A DNA stretch of 64,000 bases from positions 248,001-312,000 of the forward strand of contig NZ_FTMQ01000001.1 of NCBI RefSeq assembly GCF_900156055.1, read 5' to 3'. The notes beneath the pieces are model-generated. The model did not search any database and was not told the origin of the DNA. It saw nothing but the letters and a program-made list of their open reading frames with translations. Within the stretch, counting starts at the first letter, position 1. Each line of letters opens with the position of its first letter. Shown here piece after piece: positions 8,117 through 16,301 of this stretch. The stretch comes from Rhizobium sp. RU33A (lineage in GTDB: Bacteria > Pseudomonadota > Alphaproteobacteria > Rhizobiales > Rhizobiaceae). The position numbers and the translations under genes are program-made.

Positions 8117-8141
8117 GGAATAAACCTGAGGGCCGCCCGTT
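8117..8141 (+). promoter_or_regulatory. ECF-like promoter (GGAAT-N16-CGTT) upstream of the Ser/Asn-repeat gene
   Basis: GGAAT (8117-8121), a 16-base spacer and CGTT (8138-8141) stand about 50 bases before the ATG at 8192. The bases after GGAAT (AAACC) match those of the element in front of the S8 protease. The layout also resembles the alphaproteobacterial general-stress EcfG promoter (GGAAC-N16/17-CGTT), so either the local ECF factor or EcfG could use it. Confidence 0.5.
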
Positions 8142-8191
8142 TCTCCCCTGCAGCCGACGTGCTGCGATGAAAGAAACCAAGGAGACTGACC

Positions 8192-8578
8192 ATGAAGAAA
8201 TTCATCGCCATCCTGAGCTCTGTGCTCGCCATCGGCACCACTGCGCCGGCCCCCGCTCTTGCCGACGATCCGCTGACCCGCTTCCTCGACCGCTCGACGG
8301 GTGAGGGCCGCTCCTATGCACGCTCCGGCAATCGCAACGACGATCGACGTGGCTCGAGCTCGAACAGCAACAGTAACAGCGACTCGAACAGCAATTCCAA
8401 CAGCTCGTCGAACTCCTCGAGCAATTCAAGCTCGAACTCATCCTCGAACAGCAGCTCCAACTCGTCGAACAATTCCAGCTCGAATTCGTCTTCGAACTCG
8501 TCTTCCAACTCTTCGTCGAACTCGTCCTCGAATTCGTCCTCGAATTCGTCGTCCAACTCGTCCGACGATGACGATTGA
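8192..8578 (+). CDS. Secreted Ser/Asn tandem-repeat protein
   Basis: The 128-residue protein has a classical signal peptide (MKKFIAILSSVLAIGTTAPAPALA). A short basic segment follows (RSYARSGNRNDDRR), then about 80 residues built almost entirely of Ser and Asn in S-S-S-N style tetrapeptides, ending in DDDD. The start is preceded by AAGGAGACTGACC. A low-complexity exported polypeptide of this kind could be a flexible surface or matrix component or a stress-induced coat; the function is unknown. An ECF/EcfG-like promoter lies just upstream. The repeats are reflected at DNA level in 12-base units. Confidence 0.8.
   Translation: MKKFIAILSSVLAIGTTAPAPALADDPLTRFLDRSTGEGRSYARSGNRNDDRRGSSSNSNSNSDSNSNSNSSSNSSSNSSSNSSSNSSSNSSNNSSSNSSSNSSSNSSSNSSSNSSSNSSSNSSDDDD
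8399..8566 (+). repeat. Degenerate 12-bp tandem repeat coding for (S/N)-rich tetrapeptides
   Basis: Fourteen consecutive 12-base units fit the pattern AAY-TCN-TCN-TCN with minor variation, such as AACTCGTCGAAC in place of the third Ser codon. Each codes for Asn-Ser-Ser-Ser. The 3' units are the most alike (AACTCGTCCTCG/AATTCGTCCTCG), as expected for repeat expansion by slippage. The repeat stays in frame with the host gene. Confidence 0.8.
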
Positions 8579-8599
8579 TCCTGGCATCTGACCGAAACG

Positions 8600-8625
8600 A
8601 AAAAGGCCGCGGCATTGCCGCGGCC
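8600..8625 (-). terminator. Intrinsic terminator of the DUF2171 gene
   Basis: A perfect 9-bp stem GGCCGCGGC/GCCGCGGCC (8605-8613 and 8617-8625) has a 3-base loop. On the minus strand it is followed by five T residues (8604-8600). It lies 23 bases past the end of the DUF2171 gene at 8649 and between two convergent genes. On the plus strand the T tract is poor. Confidence 0.75.
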
Positions 8626-8648
8626 TCCTCATGGGGAACCGATAGGAA

Positions 8649-8879
8649 TCAGTTAACCGACCAGTCACGCTTCACGGTGTCGCCGTCCTTCGACAGATGA
8701 ACGTGCTGATCGACATGATCGACCCAGTCGAGCGGGATGTAATGATGCTGGCCATCAGCGGAATCGTTCTTGGTCAGCTTGATGCGGCTTGCGCCATCCA
8801 TATGGTCAACGGTGCCGACATGGGCGCCGTCCTGGGCGAGAACTTCCATGTGTTCGCGGATCTGATCTGCAGAAATCAT
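8649..8879 (-). CDS. DUF2171-type small protein
   Basis: This 76-residue protein resembles DUF2171/PRC-barrel-like small proteins: MISADQIREHMEVLAQDGAHVGTVDHMDGASRIKL, followed by the IPLDWVD-V-HVHLS pattern. Such proteins are common in rhizobia and often stress-associated, but no biochemical role is established. It is preceded by an AAGAGGAGCATGACC leader with a good Shine-Dalgarno and followed by a strong terminator, so it is monocistronic. Confidence 0.8.
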   Translation of the reverse strand: MISADQIREHMEVLAQDGAHVGTVDHMDGASRIKLTKNDSADGQHHYIPLDWVDHVDQHVHLSKDGDTVKRDWSVN

Positions 8880-9044
8880 TGGTCATGCTCCTCTTGGGTT
8901 GGGGTGCCGGAGAAAGGCGCGACGGGCGGCATTTGTTCCGGGCCGCTTCGCCGCAGACGACAAGAGCCAGGCAAGGGAACATCCGTCCCTCACATGCATT
9001 GACAGACACCCGCGCGAGATCCCTCGCCGGCAGCGAGTCCATAC

Positions 9045-10736
9045 ATGTTTCCGAGAATTGCGATCATCGGCACCGGTCCCACCGGCCTCTACACGTTCAA
9101 ACAACTGATCGGTTCCACCGTTCCCTTGTCCATCACGCTCTACGAGGCAGAGGGCGAGCCGGGAAAGGGCACGCCCTACCATCCCGACATGAATGATCCC
9201 GCCATGCTCTCCAACATTCCGAGCATCGAGTTTCCGGCGTTTACGGAGACCCTGGTCGAGTGGCTACGGCGACAGGATGACGATACGCTGATGCGCCACG
9301 GCATCCGGCGCGAGGCGGTCGATGAGCGGGAGTTTTATCCGCGTCTCGTGCTCGGCGACTACATGCAGGCGCAGTTCGAGCGGATGCGGGCAATTGCGGC
9401 CGAGCGTGGTCACGAGATCATCGTGCTTGCCCGCCACAAGGTGATCGACATCGAGATCCAGGCCGATGCGATCCGCCTTCGCGTCAGCCATGTCGACGGC
9501 GAAAACGACGCGGCTTACGACCATGTCGTCATGGCGACCGGCCACAACTGGCCCGACAGTACGGAGATCCGGCCCGGCTACTTCGTTTCGCCCTGGCCGG
9601 CGACGGTTTTGACATCAATCCGCAACGAGGCGGTCGGCATTCTCGGCACGTCTCTGAGCGGCATCGATGCACTGATGACGGTCGCGACGGCACACGGCAT
9701 GTTCTACGCCGATGCCACTGGCGACCTGCAATATCAGCCGGCTGCCGATACCGAAGGGTTCTCCGCCACGCTTATGTCGCGCAAGGGCATCCTGCCGGAG
9801 GCCGATTTCTATTGTCCGCTCCCCTATGTCACGCCCCTGGTCTGCACCGAAGAGGCGATCGATGCCCTGATTGCCACGGGCCGGCACGATCTGCTCAACG
9901 AAGTCTTCGAGCTCTTTCGCGGCGAAATCGTCGCGCGTGATCCGGACTATGCCGCCCGGATCGGGCTGTCGCAGCTGACGGTCGAGACCTTCGCCGCCGC
10001 CTATTATGCCGATCGCAGCGAAAGCGATCCTTTCGTCTGGGCGGCGAAAAACCTGGCCGAGGCCGAAGAGAACAGGCAGAAGCGCTATACCGTGCCGTGG
10101 CGCTATGCGATCCTGATCACCCACGAGATCGTGGCAAAGGTCATCCCGCATCTCGATCAGAACGATCTGAAGCGCTTCCATCGCCACTTCAAGGGCATCT
10201 TCATCGACGACTATGCAACGGTGCCGCTGATGTCGATCCGCCGGCTTCTGGCGCTTGCCCGCGCCGGGAAGTTGTCGATCCTGAAACTCGGCGAGGATTA
10301 CGAGATCCGCACGGCCGAGGATGGCCTGGAGCGCGGCGCCGAGATCGTCGTCGGCGGAACCACGCATACCTTCGGGGCCTTTGTCGATGCGACCGGCCAG
10401 GAGACGCTGTCGGCGACCGATCTGCCCTTTCCGACGCTTGTCGATCAGGGTGGCGTCCGCGAAGCCGCGACGCCGAAGGTCGAGGCTATCCGATCGCTCG
10501 ACCGGGATCCCGACATGGTTCGCACCGGCGGCATCGACGTCGATGAATTCTATCGCCCGCGCCTCGGTTTGATGTCGGCAGGCACGCTCTATTGCGCAGC
10601 GGTGGCCTTCCTTCTGCACAAGGAGCCCTTCGTGCAGGGTATCACCAGCGCACGGGATATCGGCGAGACGGTCGGCCGGGCGATCCTGAGTGACATGGTG
10701 GAGGTTGAGACGCCGGTGTTTCAGATCTCGGCATAG
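9045..10736 (+). CDS. FAD/NAD(P)-binding protein
   Basis: This 563-residue flavoprotein-like protein opens with a Rossmann dinucleotide-binding fingerprint (RIAIIGTGPTGLYTFKQL; GxGxxG at residues about 9-14). A second nucleotide-binding turn (AVGILGTSLSGIDALM) lies near residue 200. The pattern fits the FAD-NAD(P)-binding family (PF13454), whose members are poorly characterised oxidoreductases. No membrane segment or signal peptide is seen. The gene is monocistronic and its last 16 bases overlap the end of the convergent MOSC gene. The substrate is unknown. The Shine-Dalgarno is weak. Confidence 0.82.
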   Translation: MFPRIAIIGTGPTGLYTFKQLIGSTVPLSITLYEAEGEPGKGTPYHPDMNDPAMLSNIPSIEFPAFTETLVEWLRRQDDDTLMRHGIRREAVDEREFYPRLVLGDYMQAQFERMRAIAAERGHEIIVLARHKVIDIEIQADAIRLRVSHVDGENDAAYDHVVMATGHNWPDSTEIRPGYFVSPWPATVLTSIRNEAVGILGTSLSGIDALMTVATAHGMFYADATGDLQYQPAADTEGFSATLMSRKGILPEADFYCPLPYVTPLVCTEEAIDALIATGRHDLLNEVFELFRGEIVARDPDYAARIGLSQLTVETFAAAYYADRSESDPFVWAAKNLAEAEENRQKRYTVPWRYAILITHEIVAKVIPHLDQNDLKRFHRHFKGIFIDDYATVPLMSIRRLLALARAGKLSILKLGEDYEIRTAEDGLERGAEIVVGGTTHTFGAFVDATGQETLSATDLPFPTLVDQGGVREAATPKVEAIRSLDRDPDMVRTGGIDVDEFYRPRLGLMSAGTLYCAAVAFLLHKEPFVQGITSARDIGETVGRAILSDMVEVETPVFQISA

Positions 10737-11449
10737 ACCGGGTCGCCGACGGACAGCGTAACGGATGCGGCCGGCTTGGCGTAGACGCCGAGATTGCGCT
10801 TGTTGTGGCGCATGATGCCGCGCAGGACGTCGGGCTCTTCCGCCATGCCCGGTTGAGCGACCAGCGTCATGCCGCAGCGGCGGGAGGCTTCGGTGACACG
10901 GATCTCCGCTTCGCCGATCCTGACGATGTGGCCCACCCAGTCGTTTTCGATGAAGCCTTCATCGTCTTCCGTCTCGATCAACACCGAGGGGCGGAAGCGT
11001 CTCGCATCGATCGGCGGGAGGTCCGTGACCGATGCGAGCGCGTGCATCGAGGCCGTGGTCACGAGGTGAAGCGGCGCCGGTGCGTAGCGGTTGGAGACGA
11101 CGGGGAAGCGGTAATCGCCTGACCCGACGAGCCCGATGGCGACCGGGAAGCCGAAATGCTCTGCCAGACGGTCCGGCAACGCGCCGTCATCGAGTGCATG
11201 TTCGGCGCCGTCGGCGAAGTGCAGGACAGGTAGCCCCGTTGCTGGTTGCGAGGCGGTAATGAAGAGGGCAGGACGCCAGCGCGTTTCCTTCTCGGGCGCG
11301 GCGGCAAGGCCTGTTTCCGGATCGAAGAACGCGAACCGCCGGTCACCCTCGATGCCTTCAGGCGAGACGGTGATCGAGGTGAGCGCTTCTCCGCCGAGAG
11401 AACTAACCGGATAGCGCCAGACTTCTCGCACTCGACCGATTTTGCGCAT
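10721..11449 (-). CDS. MOSC-domain protein (possible molybdenum-cofactor-dependent reductase)
   Basis: The 242-residue protein has an MOSC N-terminal beta-barrel segment (VREVWRYPVSSLGGEALTSITV, residues 5-60). The MOSC domain follows, including DARRFRPSVLIET and the invariant region EASRRCGMTLVAQPGM with the conserved Cys that ligates molybdenum in mARC-like enzymes. It would bind Moco and reduce N-hydroxylated or similar substrates, by family analogy. It is shorter than bacterial YcbX because it has no ferredoxin domain, so an external electron donor would be needed. The gene is monocistronic and convergent with the FAD gene. Confidence 0.85.
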   Translation of the reverse strand: MRKIGRVREVWRYPVSSLGGEALTSITVSPEGIEGDRRFAFFDPETGLAAAPEKETRWRPALFITASQPATGLPVLHFADGAEHALDDGALPDRLAEHFGFPVAIGLVGSGDYRFPVVSNRYAPAPLHLVTTASMHALASVTDLPPIDARRFRPSVLIETEDDEGFIENDWVGHIVRIGEAEIRVTEASRRCGMTLVAQPGMAEEPDVLRGIMRHNKRNLGVYAKPAASVTLSVGDPVYAEI

Positions 11450-11538
11450 GGTGATCCCCTAGTTTCAACTGATCACCATACGCGGGATAGTCGCTCTATG
11501 TTCCAGAAAATCTGTGACCGCGCTTTCCGGTGGAGCCG

Positions 11539-12564
11539 TCAGGTCCAGTCGAGCACGATCTTGCTTGCCTTGCCGGCGGTGGCGAGTTCGAAGGCTTCGG
11601 CGTAGTCGTCCACCTTCATCCGGTGGGTGATGACCTTGCGGATGTCGAGGCCGCTTTCGAGCATGGCGAGCATCTTGTGCCAGGTGTCGAACATCTCGCG
11701 GCCATAGATGCCCTTCAGCGTCACCATGCGGAAGACGACCTTGGAGAGGTCGAAATGAAAGGGCCGGGCAGGAACGCCGAGCAGCGCGATGCGGCCGCCC
11801 ATGACGAGATGGTCGATCATCTGGTCGAGGGCGGCCGGCGAGCCGCTCATCTCGAGGCCGACATCGAAGCCTTCCTTCATCTTCAGCTTCGCCATGACAT
11901 CGCGCAGGTCTTCGTTCGCGACGTTGACCGGATGTACATCGGCGACTTCGGCCGCAAGCGCCAGCCGCTCCGGATTGACGTCGGTGATGACGACATGACG
12001 CGCGCCGACATGCCGGGCGATGGCTGCCCCCATGATGCCGATCGGGCCGGCGCCGGTGATGATCACGTCCTCGCCGACGAGGTCGAAGGCGAGCGCCGTG
12101 TGCACGGCATTGCCGAGCGGATCGAGGATCGCGCCGATCTCGTCGTCAATGGTGTCGGGCAGCGGGATGATGTTGAAGGCCGGGATCTTGGCGAATTCGG
12201 CAAAGGTGCCCTGCACGTTGACGCCAATGCCTCGGGTTTCGGGGTCGAGATGATACTTGCCGGCGCGTGAGGCGCGGCTGTTCATGCCGACGAGATGGCC
12301 CTCGCCGGAGACACGCTGGCCGATTGTGAGATTGCGGACATTGGCGCCGACGGCGACGATCTCGCCGGCATATTCATGGCCTGTGATCATCGGCACGGGG
12401 ATCGTCTTCTGCGCCCACTCGTCCCATTTGTAGATGTGGACATCCGTGCCGCAGATGCCGGTCTTGTTGATCTTCACCAGCACGTCGTCCGGACCGATTT
12501 CCGGGACCGGCGCGTCGATCATCCAGATGCCGACCTCGGGTTTCTGCTTGGAAAGCGCTTTCAT
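11539..12564 (-). CDS. tdh: L-threonine 3-dehydrogenase, structural-zinc-free variant
   Basis: This 341-residue zinc alcohol-dehydrogenase-family enzyme oxidises L-threonine to 2-amino-3-ketobutyrate with NAD+. Catalytic zinc residues Cys38 (GICGTD), His63 and Glu64 (TGHEYAGE) are present, as is the [10 protein letters not shown] nucleotide-binding turn. The four structural-zinc cysteines of E. coli Tdh (93, 96, 99, 107) are replaced, without gaps, by Gly, Ser, Ser and Asp. The gene starts 2 bases after the kbl stop, so product and next enzyme are made together: Tdh then Kbl convert threonine to glycine and acetyl-CoA. Confidence 0.95.
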   Translation of the reverse strand: MKALSKQKPEVGIWMIDAPVPEIGPDDVLVKINKTGICGTDVHIYKWDEWAQKTIPVPMITGHEYAGEIVAVGANVRNLTIGQRVSGEGHLVGMNSRASRAGKYHLDPETRGIGVNVQGTFAEFAKIPAFNIIPLPDTIDDEIGAILDPLGNAVHTALAFDLVGEDVIITGAGPIGIMGAAIARHVGARHVVITDVNPERLALAAEVADVHPVNVANEDLRDVMAKLKMKEGFDVGLEMSGSPAALDQMIDHLVMGGRIALLGVPARPFHFDLSKVVFRMVTLKGIYGREMFDTWHKMLAMLESGLDIRKVITHRMKVDDYAEAFELATAGKASKIVLDWT

Positions 12565-12566
12565 GG

Positions 12567-13769
12567 TCAGATCATCCCGATGGTCTTGCCGGCATCGATG
12601 AATGCGGCGATGGCGGTGTCGATATCGGCCTCGGAAAGCGCTGCCGACATCTGGGTGCGGATGCGAGCCTGGCCCTTGGGCACGACAGGGAAGAAGAAGC
12701 CGGCGACATAGACGCCGCGCGCATCGAGCTCGGCGGCGAGCTTCTGGGCCAGCACCGCGTCATGCGTCATGACCGGGATGATCGGCGTCTCGCCGGGAAG
12801 CAGCTCGAAGCCGGCCTCGGTCAGGCCCTGGCGGAAACGCTTGGTATGGCCGGAAAGCTTGGCGCGCAGGTCGTCTGCACCTTCAGCGACCTCGATCGCC
12901 TTGAGCGAGCCGGCAGCAACGGCAGGCGCCAGGCTGTTTGAGAAGAGGTAGGGCCGCGCACGCTGGCGTAAGAGATCGATCGCGGCTTTTGGGCCGGCGA
13001 TGAAGCCGCCCATGGCGCCACCCAGCGTCTTGCCGAAGGTGCCGGTGATGATGTCGACGCGGGTGCCCACACCGGTCAGTGTCGGCGTGCCCTTGCCCTT
13101 TGCGCCCAGATGGCCGGTGGCATGGCATTCGTCGATCATCACCATGGCGCCGTATTTCTCGGCGAGCGCGCAGATCTCCGGAAGTTTGGCGACATAGCCG
13201 TCCATCGAGAAGACACCGTCGGTGACGATCAGCCGGAAGCGCGTGCCCTCGGCAATCGCCTTCTTCAACTCGTCTTCCAGCCCGTCCATGTCCGAGTTCG
13301 CATAGCGGTAGCGCTTCGCCTTGGAGAGGCGTACGCCGTCGATGATCGAGGCGTGGTTGAGGCTGTCGGATATGATTGCGTCTTCGGGGCCGAGCAGGGT
13401 CTCGAAGATGCCGCCATTGGCGTCGAAACAGGCGGCAAACAGGATCGCATCATCCTTGTCGAGATAACGCGCGATTGCCTGTTCGAGCTGACGGTGAATG
13501 TCCTGCGCGCCGCAGATGAAGCGCACCGAGGCCATGCCGAAGCCGTGGCTGTCGATCGCGGCTTTCGCGGCCTGTTCGATCTCGGGATGGTTGGCGAGGC
13601 CGAGATAATTGTTGGCGCAGAGATTGATCATCTCGCGCGTGCCCCTGGCGTCGCGCACCTGGATGCGGCCCGATTGCGGGCTGACGATCTCGCGCTCGCG
13701 CTTCAGAAGCCCGTCGGCTTCGATGCCCTTAAGTGTTTCGGTGATGTGGTCGAGAAAGCCGGTCTGCAT
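12567..13769 (-). CDS. kbl: Glycine C-acetyltransferase (2-amino-3-ketobutyrate CoA ligase)
   Basis: The 400-residue PLP enzyme of the alpha-oxoamine synthase family cleaves 2-amino-3-ketobutyrate with CoA to glycine and acetyl-CoA. Visible motifs are the PLP-binding [11 protein letters not shown] and the Schiff-base lysine in [14 protein letters not shown]. The start [13 protein letters not shown] is chosen because it matches the usual family N-terminus and length and has GAGGG upstream. It leads the kbl-tdh operon. A cupin-type XRE regulator gene lies immediately upstream in the same direction, and an inverted repeat sits in the gap. Confidence 0.95.
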   Translation of the reverse strand: MQTGFLDHITETLKGIEADGLLKREREIVSPQSGRIQVRDARGTREMINLCANNYLGLANHPEIEQAAKAAIDSHGFGMASVRFICGAQDIHRQLEQAIARYLDKDDAILFAACFDANGGIFETLLGPEDAIISDSLNHASIIDGVRLSKAKRYRYANSDMDGLEDELKKAIAEGTRFRLIVTDGVFSMDGYVAKLPEICALAEKYGAMVMIDECHATGHLGAKGKGTPTLTGVGTRVDIITGTFGKTLGGAMGGFIAGPKAAIDLLRQRARPYLFSNSLAPAVAAGSLKAIEVAEGADDLRAKLSGHTKRFRQGLTEAGFELLPGETPIIPVMTHDAVLAQKLAAELDARGVYVAGFFFPVVPKGQARIRTQMSAALSEADIDTAIAAFIDAGKTIGMI

Positions 13770-13791
13770 GGGAAATCCCTCGATGCTGAAT

Positions 13792-13811
13792 AATTCCAGC
13801 ATATCGGAATT
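13792..13811. promoter_or_regulatory. Candidate operator upstream of kbl (AATTCC-N8-GGAATT)
   Basis: A perfect 6-bp inverted repeat AATTCC/GGAATT (13792-13797 and 13806-13811) with an 8-base spacer lies 23-42 bases upstream of the kbl start. A third related half-site (GGAATTG) occurs further upstream near 13835. The position fits an operator for the adjacent XRE-cupin regulator, but binding is inferred. Confidence 0.4.
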
Positions 13812-13851
13812 TTGCCCTGCGGCAATCGATATTTTGGAATTGCCTTTTCGC

Positions 13852-14418
13852 CTATCTGTGTAGCACGACCAGCAGGCCCTTGCCGATATCCGTTCCGCCA
13901 TTGCGGATCGCATGCGGAACATCGGACCGGTAACGGGCGGTTTCGCCTGATCGAATCTGCGTCTTGCTGCCGCCGCTCGAAATCTCGAAACCGTCTGTGA
14001 AGGCGGTGAAATGTTCGAAGGCGCCGATCGAATGTGGCTGGCTGACAAGTGCGCCGCCGGGATCCATTTCGAGCTCGTACCATTCGGTCTGGCCGGCGAG
14101 CCGGGGCGAGCTCAGGATCTTCAGCCGGCAGGAGCCGTCGGCGCTGCGGATGACGGGCGTATGCATGACCGAGGTCACCTCGATCTCCTCCCGCCCGGCG
14201 ACCGAGGTGCCGTTGCCGATCAGGTCGGAGAGCTCGATCTCCATCGCCTGGGTGAGGCTCCAGAGCACGGCGAAGGTTGGATTGGCCTCGCCACGCTCGA
14301 TCTGGCTCAGCATCGACTTGGAGACGCCGGACAGCGTGCCGAGCTGTTCGAGCGTCAGCTTGCGCGCCTTGCGCTCGCGCTTGATGGCCGGGCCGATCTC
14401 GGGAGTGTGCTGCTGCAT
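13852..14418 (-). CDS. XRE-family regulator with cupin sensor domain, upstream of kbl-tdh
   Basis: The protein has 188 residues. An HTH_3 domain occupies residues about 9-65 ([41 protein letters not shown]), followed by a cupin-2 barrel at about 110-185. This is a common layout for regulators of amino-acid catabolism that sense a small ligand in the cupin. It lies 82 bases upstream of kbl on the same strand, so control of threonine degradation is the natural inference, either as a read-through operon or via the AATTCC-N8-GGAATT site. It is divergent from a second regulator of the same type. Confidence 0.87.
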   Translation of the reverse strand: MQQHTPEIGPAIKRERKARKLTLEQLGTLSGVSKSMLSQIERGEANPTFAVLWSLTQAMEIELSDLIGNGTSVAGREEIEVTSVMHTPVIRSADGSCRLKILSSPRLAGQTEWYELEMDPGGALVSQPHSIGAFEHFTAFTDGFEISSGGSKTQIRSGETARYRSDVPHAIRNGGTDIGKGLLVVLHR

Positions 14419-14506
14419 CGGGATATCCTGCGGTCTCGCCGGCGGGTGCCGACCGCCTCTTTTACGCCGACCGGCAGGCGCAACGGAAGAGGGCGGGCAT
14501 GAAAGC

Positions 14507-14535
14507 TTGACTCCAATATCTGCGCGTGAAATTCT
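14507..14535 (+). promoter_or_regulatory. Sigma70-like promoter of the second XRE-cupin gene
   Basis: TTGACT (14507-14512), a 17-base spacer and AATTCT (14530-14535) place the expected transcription start at about 14542, the A of the ATG. No Shine-Dalgarno precedes that ATG, so the mRNA may be leaderless. The -10 match is only moderate. Confidence 0.4.
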
Positions 14536-14541
14536 CAGATA

Positions 14542-15114
14542 ATGGAATCAGAGGATCAATTCGAGAAACATGTCGCCGAAAGGCTGAAGCGCCTGCGCGT
14601 CGAGCGGGGGCTGACACTCGACCAGTTGGCGGACCTTTCAGGTGTCAGCCGTGCAATGATCTCGCGCATCGAGCGATCAGAGGCAAGCCCGACGGCAGCG
14701 CTTCTGGCGCGGCTCTGCTCGGCGCTCGGTGTTTCGCTGTCTGTCTTCTTTGCCAGCGCTGAAACCGAGCCGTCGCCGCTTGCTCGACGGGTCGATCAGC
14801 CGGTCTGGCGCGATCCGGAAAGCGGCTATCTGCGCCGTGCCGTCTCGCCTCAGGGCACAGGCAGCGGCACCGATATCGTTGAGGTCGAGTTTCCGGCCGG
14901 TGCCGAGGTGCGCTTTCCCGGGCGCCCGACAGGCCGCAGCCAGACCCAGCATGTCTGGGTCTTTGAGGGCGTGATCGAACTCTTGGTTGGCGACACAGTG
15001 CATCGTCTGGAGGCGGGCGACTGCCTGTTCATGAACGTCGGCGACGTGCACGGCTACAAGAACCCGACCGACAAACCCGCCCGCTATGCCGTGGTGATTT
15101 CCCTCGGCCCCTGA
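14542..15114 (+). CDS. XRE-family regulator with cupin domain
   Basis: The protein has 190 residues. Its helix-turn-helix at about 12-66 (LTLDQLADLSGVSRAMISRIERSEASPTAALLARLCSALGV) is followed by a C-terminal cupin with histidines in TQHVWVFEG and VGDVHGYKN. It is only distantly similar to the divergent XRE-cupin protein at 13852 and is probably a paralogous class. The GNAT gene 34 bases downstream is likely its operon partner and possible target. The ATG lacks a ribosome-binding site, which suggests leaderless translation. The ligand is unknown. Confidence 0.87.
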   Translation: MESEDQFEKHVAERLKRLRVERGLTLDQLADLSGVSRAMISRIERSEASPTAALLARLCSALGVSLSVFFASAETEPSPLARRVDQPVWRDPESGYLRRAVSPQGTGSGTDIVEVEFPAGAEVRFPGRPTGRSQTQHVWVFEGVIELLVGDTVHRLEAGDCLFMNVGDVHGYKNPTDKPARYAVVISLGP

Positions 15115-15148
15115 CCATCTCCCACATCCGACGATAGGACTTGACCCC

Positions 15149-15673
15149 ATGCCCACGCCCGACATCCGCCCGCTTTCCAAAGACGATACGCTTGGCGCCT
15201 TGCCCGACCTCTGCGAGACGCTTTCCGATTGCGTCGAAGGTGGCGCCTCGCTCGGCTTCATGTCGCCGTTTGCGCCCGCTGATGGTGAAATCTTCTGGCA
15301 AGGCGTGGCCGAGGCGGTCGGGCGCGGCGAAGTCCTGCTCTACGGCGCCTTTCTCGGCGATCGTCTGGTCGGCACGGTTCAGGTCGGCTTTGCCTCGAAG
15401 CCCAACCAGCCGCACCGCGGGGACCTGATGAAGCTGCTCGTCCATCGCGATGCCCGTGGTCTTGGCCTGTCGAAGGCGCTGATGGCGGCCGCCGAACAGG
15501 GGGCCGCGCATGCTGGACGCACGTTGCTGGTGCTCGACACGGCAGCAGGCGAGCTTGCCGAGGCGCTCTATGAAGAGCTCGGCTGGCAGCGTTCAGGCAT
15601 CATTCCGAACTACGCGCTGTTTCCGGATGGGCGCTACTGCGACACGGTGATCTTCTGGAAAACTGTGGCCTGA
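15149..15673 (+). CDS. GNAT-family N-acetyltransferase
   Basis: The 174-residue protein has the acetyl-CoA motif around residues 95-112 (MKLLVHRDARGLGLSKALMAAAE) and a C-terminal strand LYEELGWQRSGIIPNYAL typical of GNATs. The gene lies 34 bases after an XRE-cupin regulator in the same direction, a frequent arrangement in which the regulator controls the acetyltransferase. The substrate could be an amino acid, amine or antibiotic-like compound; nothing in the sequence decides. Confidence 0.87.
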   Translation: MPTPDIRPLSKDDTLGALPDLCETLSDCVEGGASLGFMSPFAPADGEIFWQGVAEAVGRGEVLLYGAFLGDRLVGTVQVGFASKPNQPHRGDLMKLLVHRDARGLGLSKALMAAAEQGAAHAGRTLLVLDTAAGELAEALYEELGWQRSGIIPNYALFPDGRYCDTVIFWKTVA

Positions 15674-15794
15674 TAGCATCTCCGTCACATTCTTGTGATT
15701 GAGCCCAAAAAACGTCTGAGCTTCGCCCTTTTCAGCGGTCAACGCATCTGCTTATCGTCCATCCGTTTCCATATTTCCGGGGGGTGGACTTCAG

Positions 15795-16163
15795 ATGGTT
15801 GCAAAAGCAACTTTGAGAGGGATGGGTTTGGCGCTGGCTGTCGCCGTGGCGGCGCCCGCACTGGCCGCGGACGTGACCTTCTTCATGCGCAACGATCATC
15901 CGAATGCCGTCGAGGTCGAACTCTACAGCCAGGATCGCGACCATATCTGGCCTGGCGACAACCAGGTCTTTTATCTCGATGACGGCGAGACCAAGGAGAT
16001 CCCTCTCTCTTGCGAAGAAGGCGAGACGATCTGCTACGGCGCCTGGATTTCGGGCGACAAGCAGAGCTATTGGGGCGTCGGTCCTGACAATGCCGAGAAT
16101 TGCGAGAACTGCTGCTATACCTGCACCGGTGGCGAGACCGAGCAGATTAACCTGACCGAGTAA
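15795..16163 (+). CDS. Small secreted protein with six cysteines, unknown function
   Basis: The protein has 122 residues. A signal peptide with an AxA cleavage site (ALAVAVAAPALAA) ends near residue 25. The mature part is acidic and holds six cysteines, four of them clustered as ENCENCCYTC, which suggests disulfides or metal binding. The first half (FFMRNDHPNAVEVELYSQDRDHIWPG) looks like a beta-sandwich edge. No family is recognised. It is monocistronic and is followed by a very strong hairpin terminator. Periplasmic or extracellular localisation is inferred. Confidence 0.8.
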   Translation: MVAKATLRGMGLALAVAVAAPALAADVTFFMRNDHPNAVEVELYSQDRDHIWPGDNQVFYLDDGETKEIPLSCEEGETICYGAWISGDKQSYWGVGPDNAENCENCCYTCTGGETEQINLTE

Positions 16164-16189
16164 CATCGGATCGGCGGGGGCCGAGGGGC

Positions 16190-16234
16190 GGGGGCGATTT
16201 TTTTGGTCGATTGACCAGGAAAATCGCCCCCTTT
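16190..16234 (+). terminator. Strong hairpin terminator after the six-cysteine secreted protein
   Basis: A 12-bp outer stem (GGGGGCGATTTT, 16190-16201, pairing with AAAATCGCCCCC, 16220-16231) encloses an inner GGTC/GACC helix. It is followed by TTT. It lies 27 bases after the stop at 16163 and before the next same-strand gene. Confidence 0.75.
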
Positions 16235-16301
16235 GCACTTGTGGCTGAGGCCGTGACGAGGCTAATTTTCTCTCCAAAACACCAGAGGGAAAACAACCGA
16301 C

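Noticed and set aside
8314..8556. 80-residue Glu/Leu-rich frame on the minus strand, and possible CRISPR-like repeats
   Set aside because: They are the reverse reading of the 12-bp Ser/Asn repeat. Units are contiguous and in frame with the gene, with no spacers.
9615..10619. 334-residue minus-strand frame opposite the FAD gene
   Set aside because: No recognisable fold or start signal; the sense gene has a Rossmann fingerprint and covers it completely.
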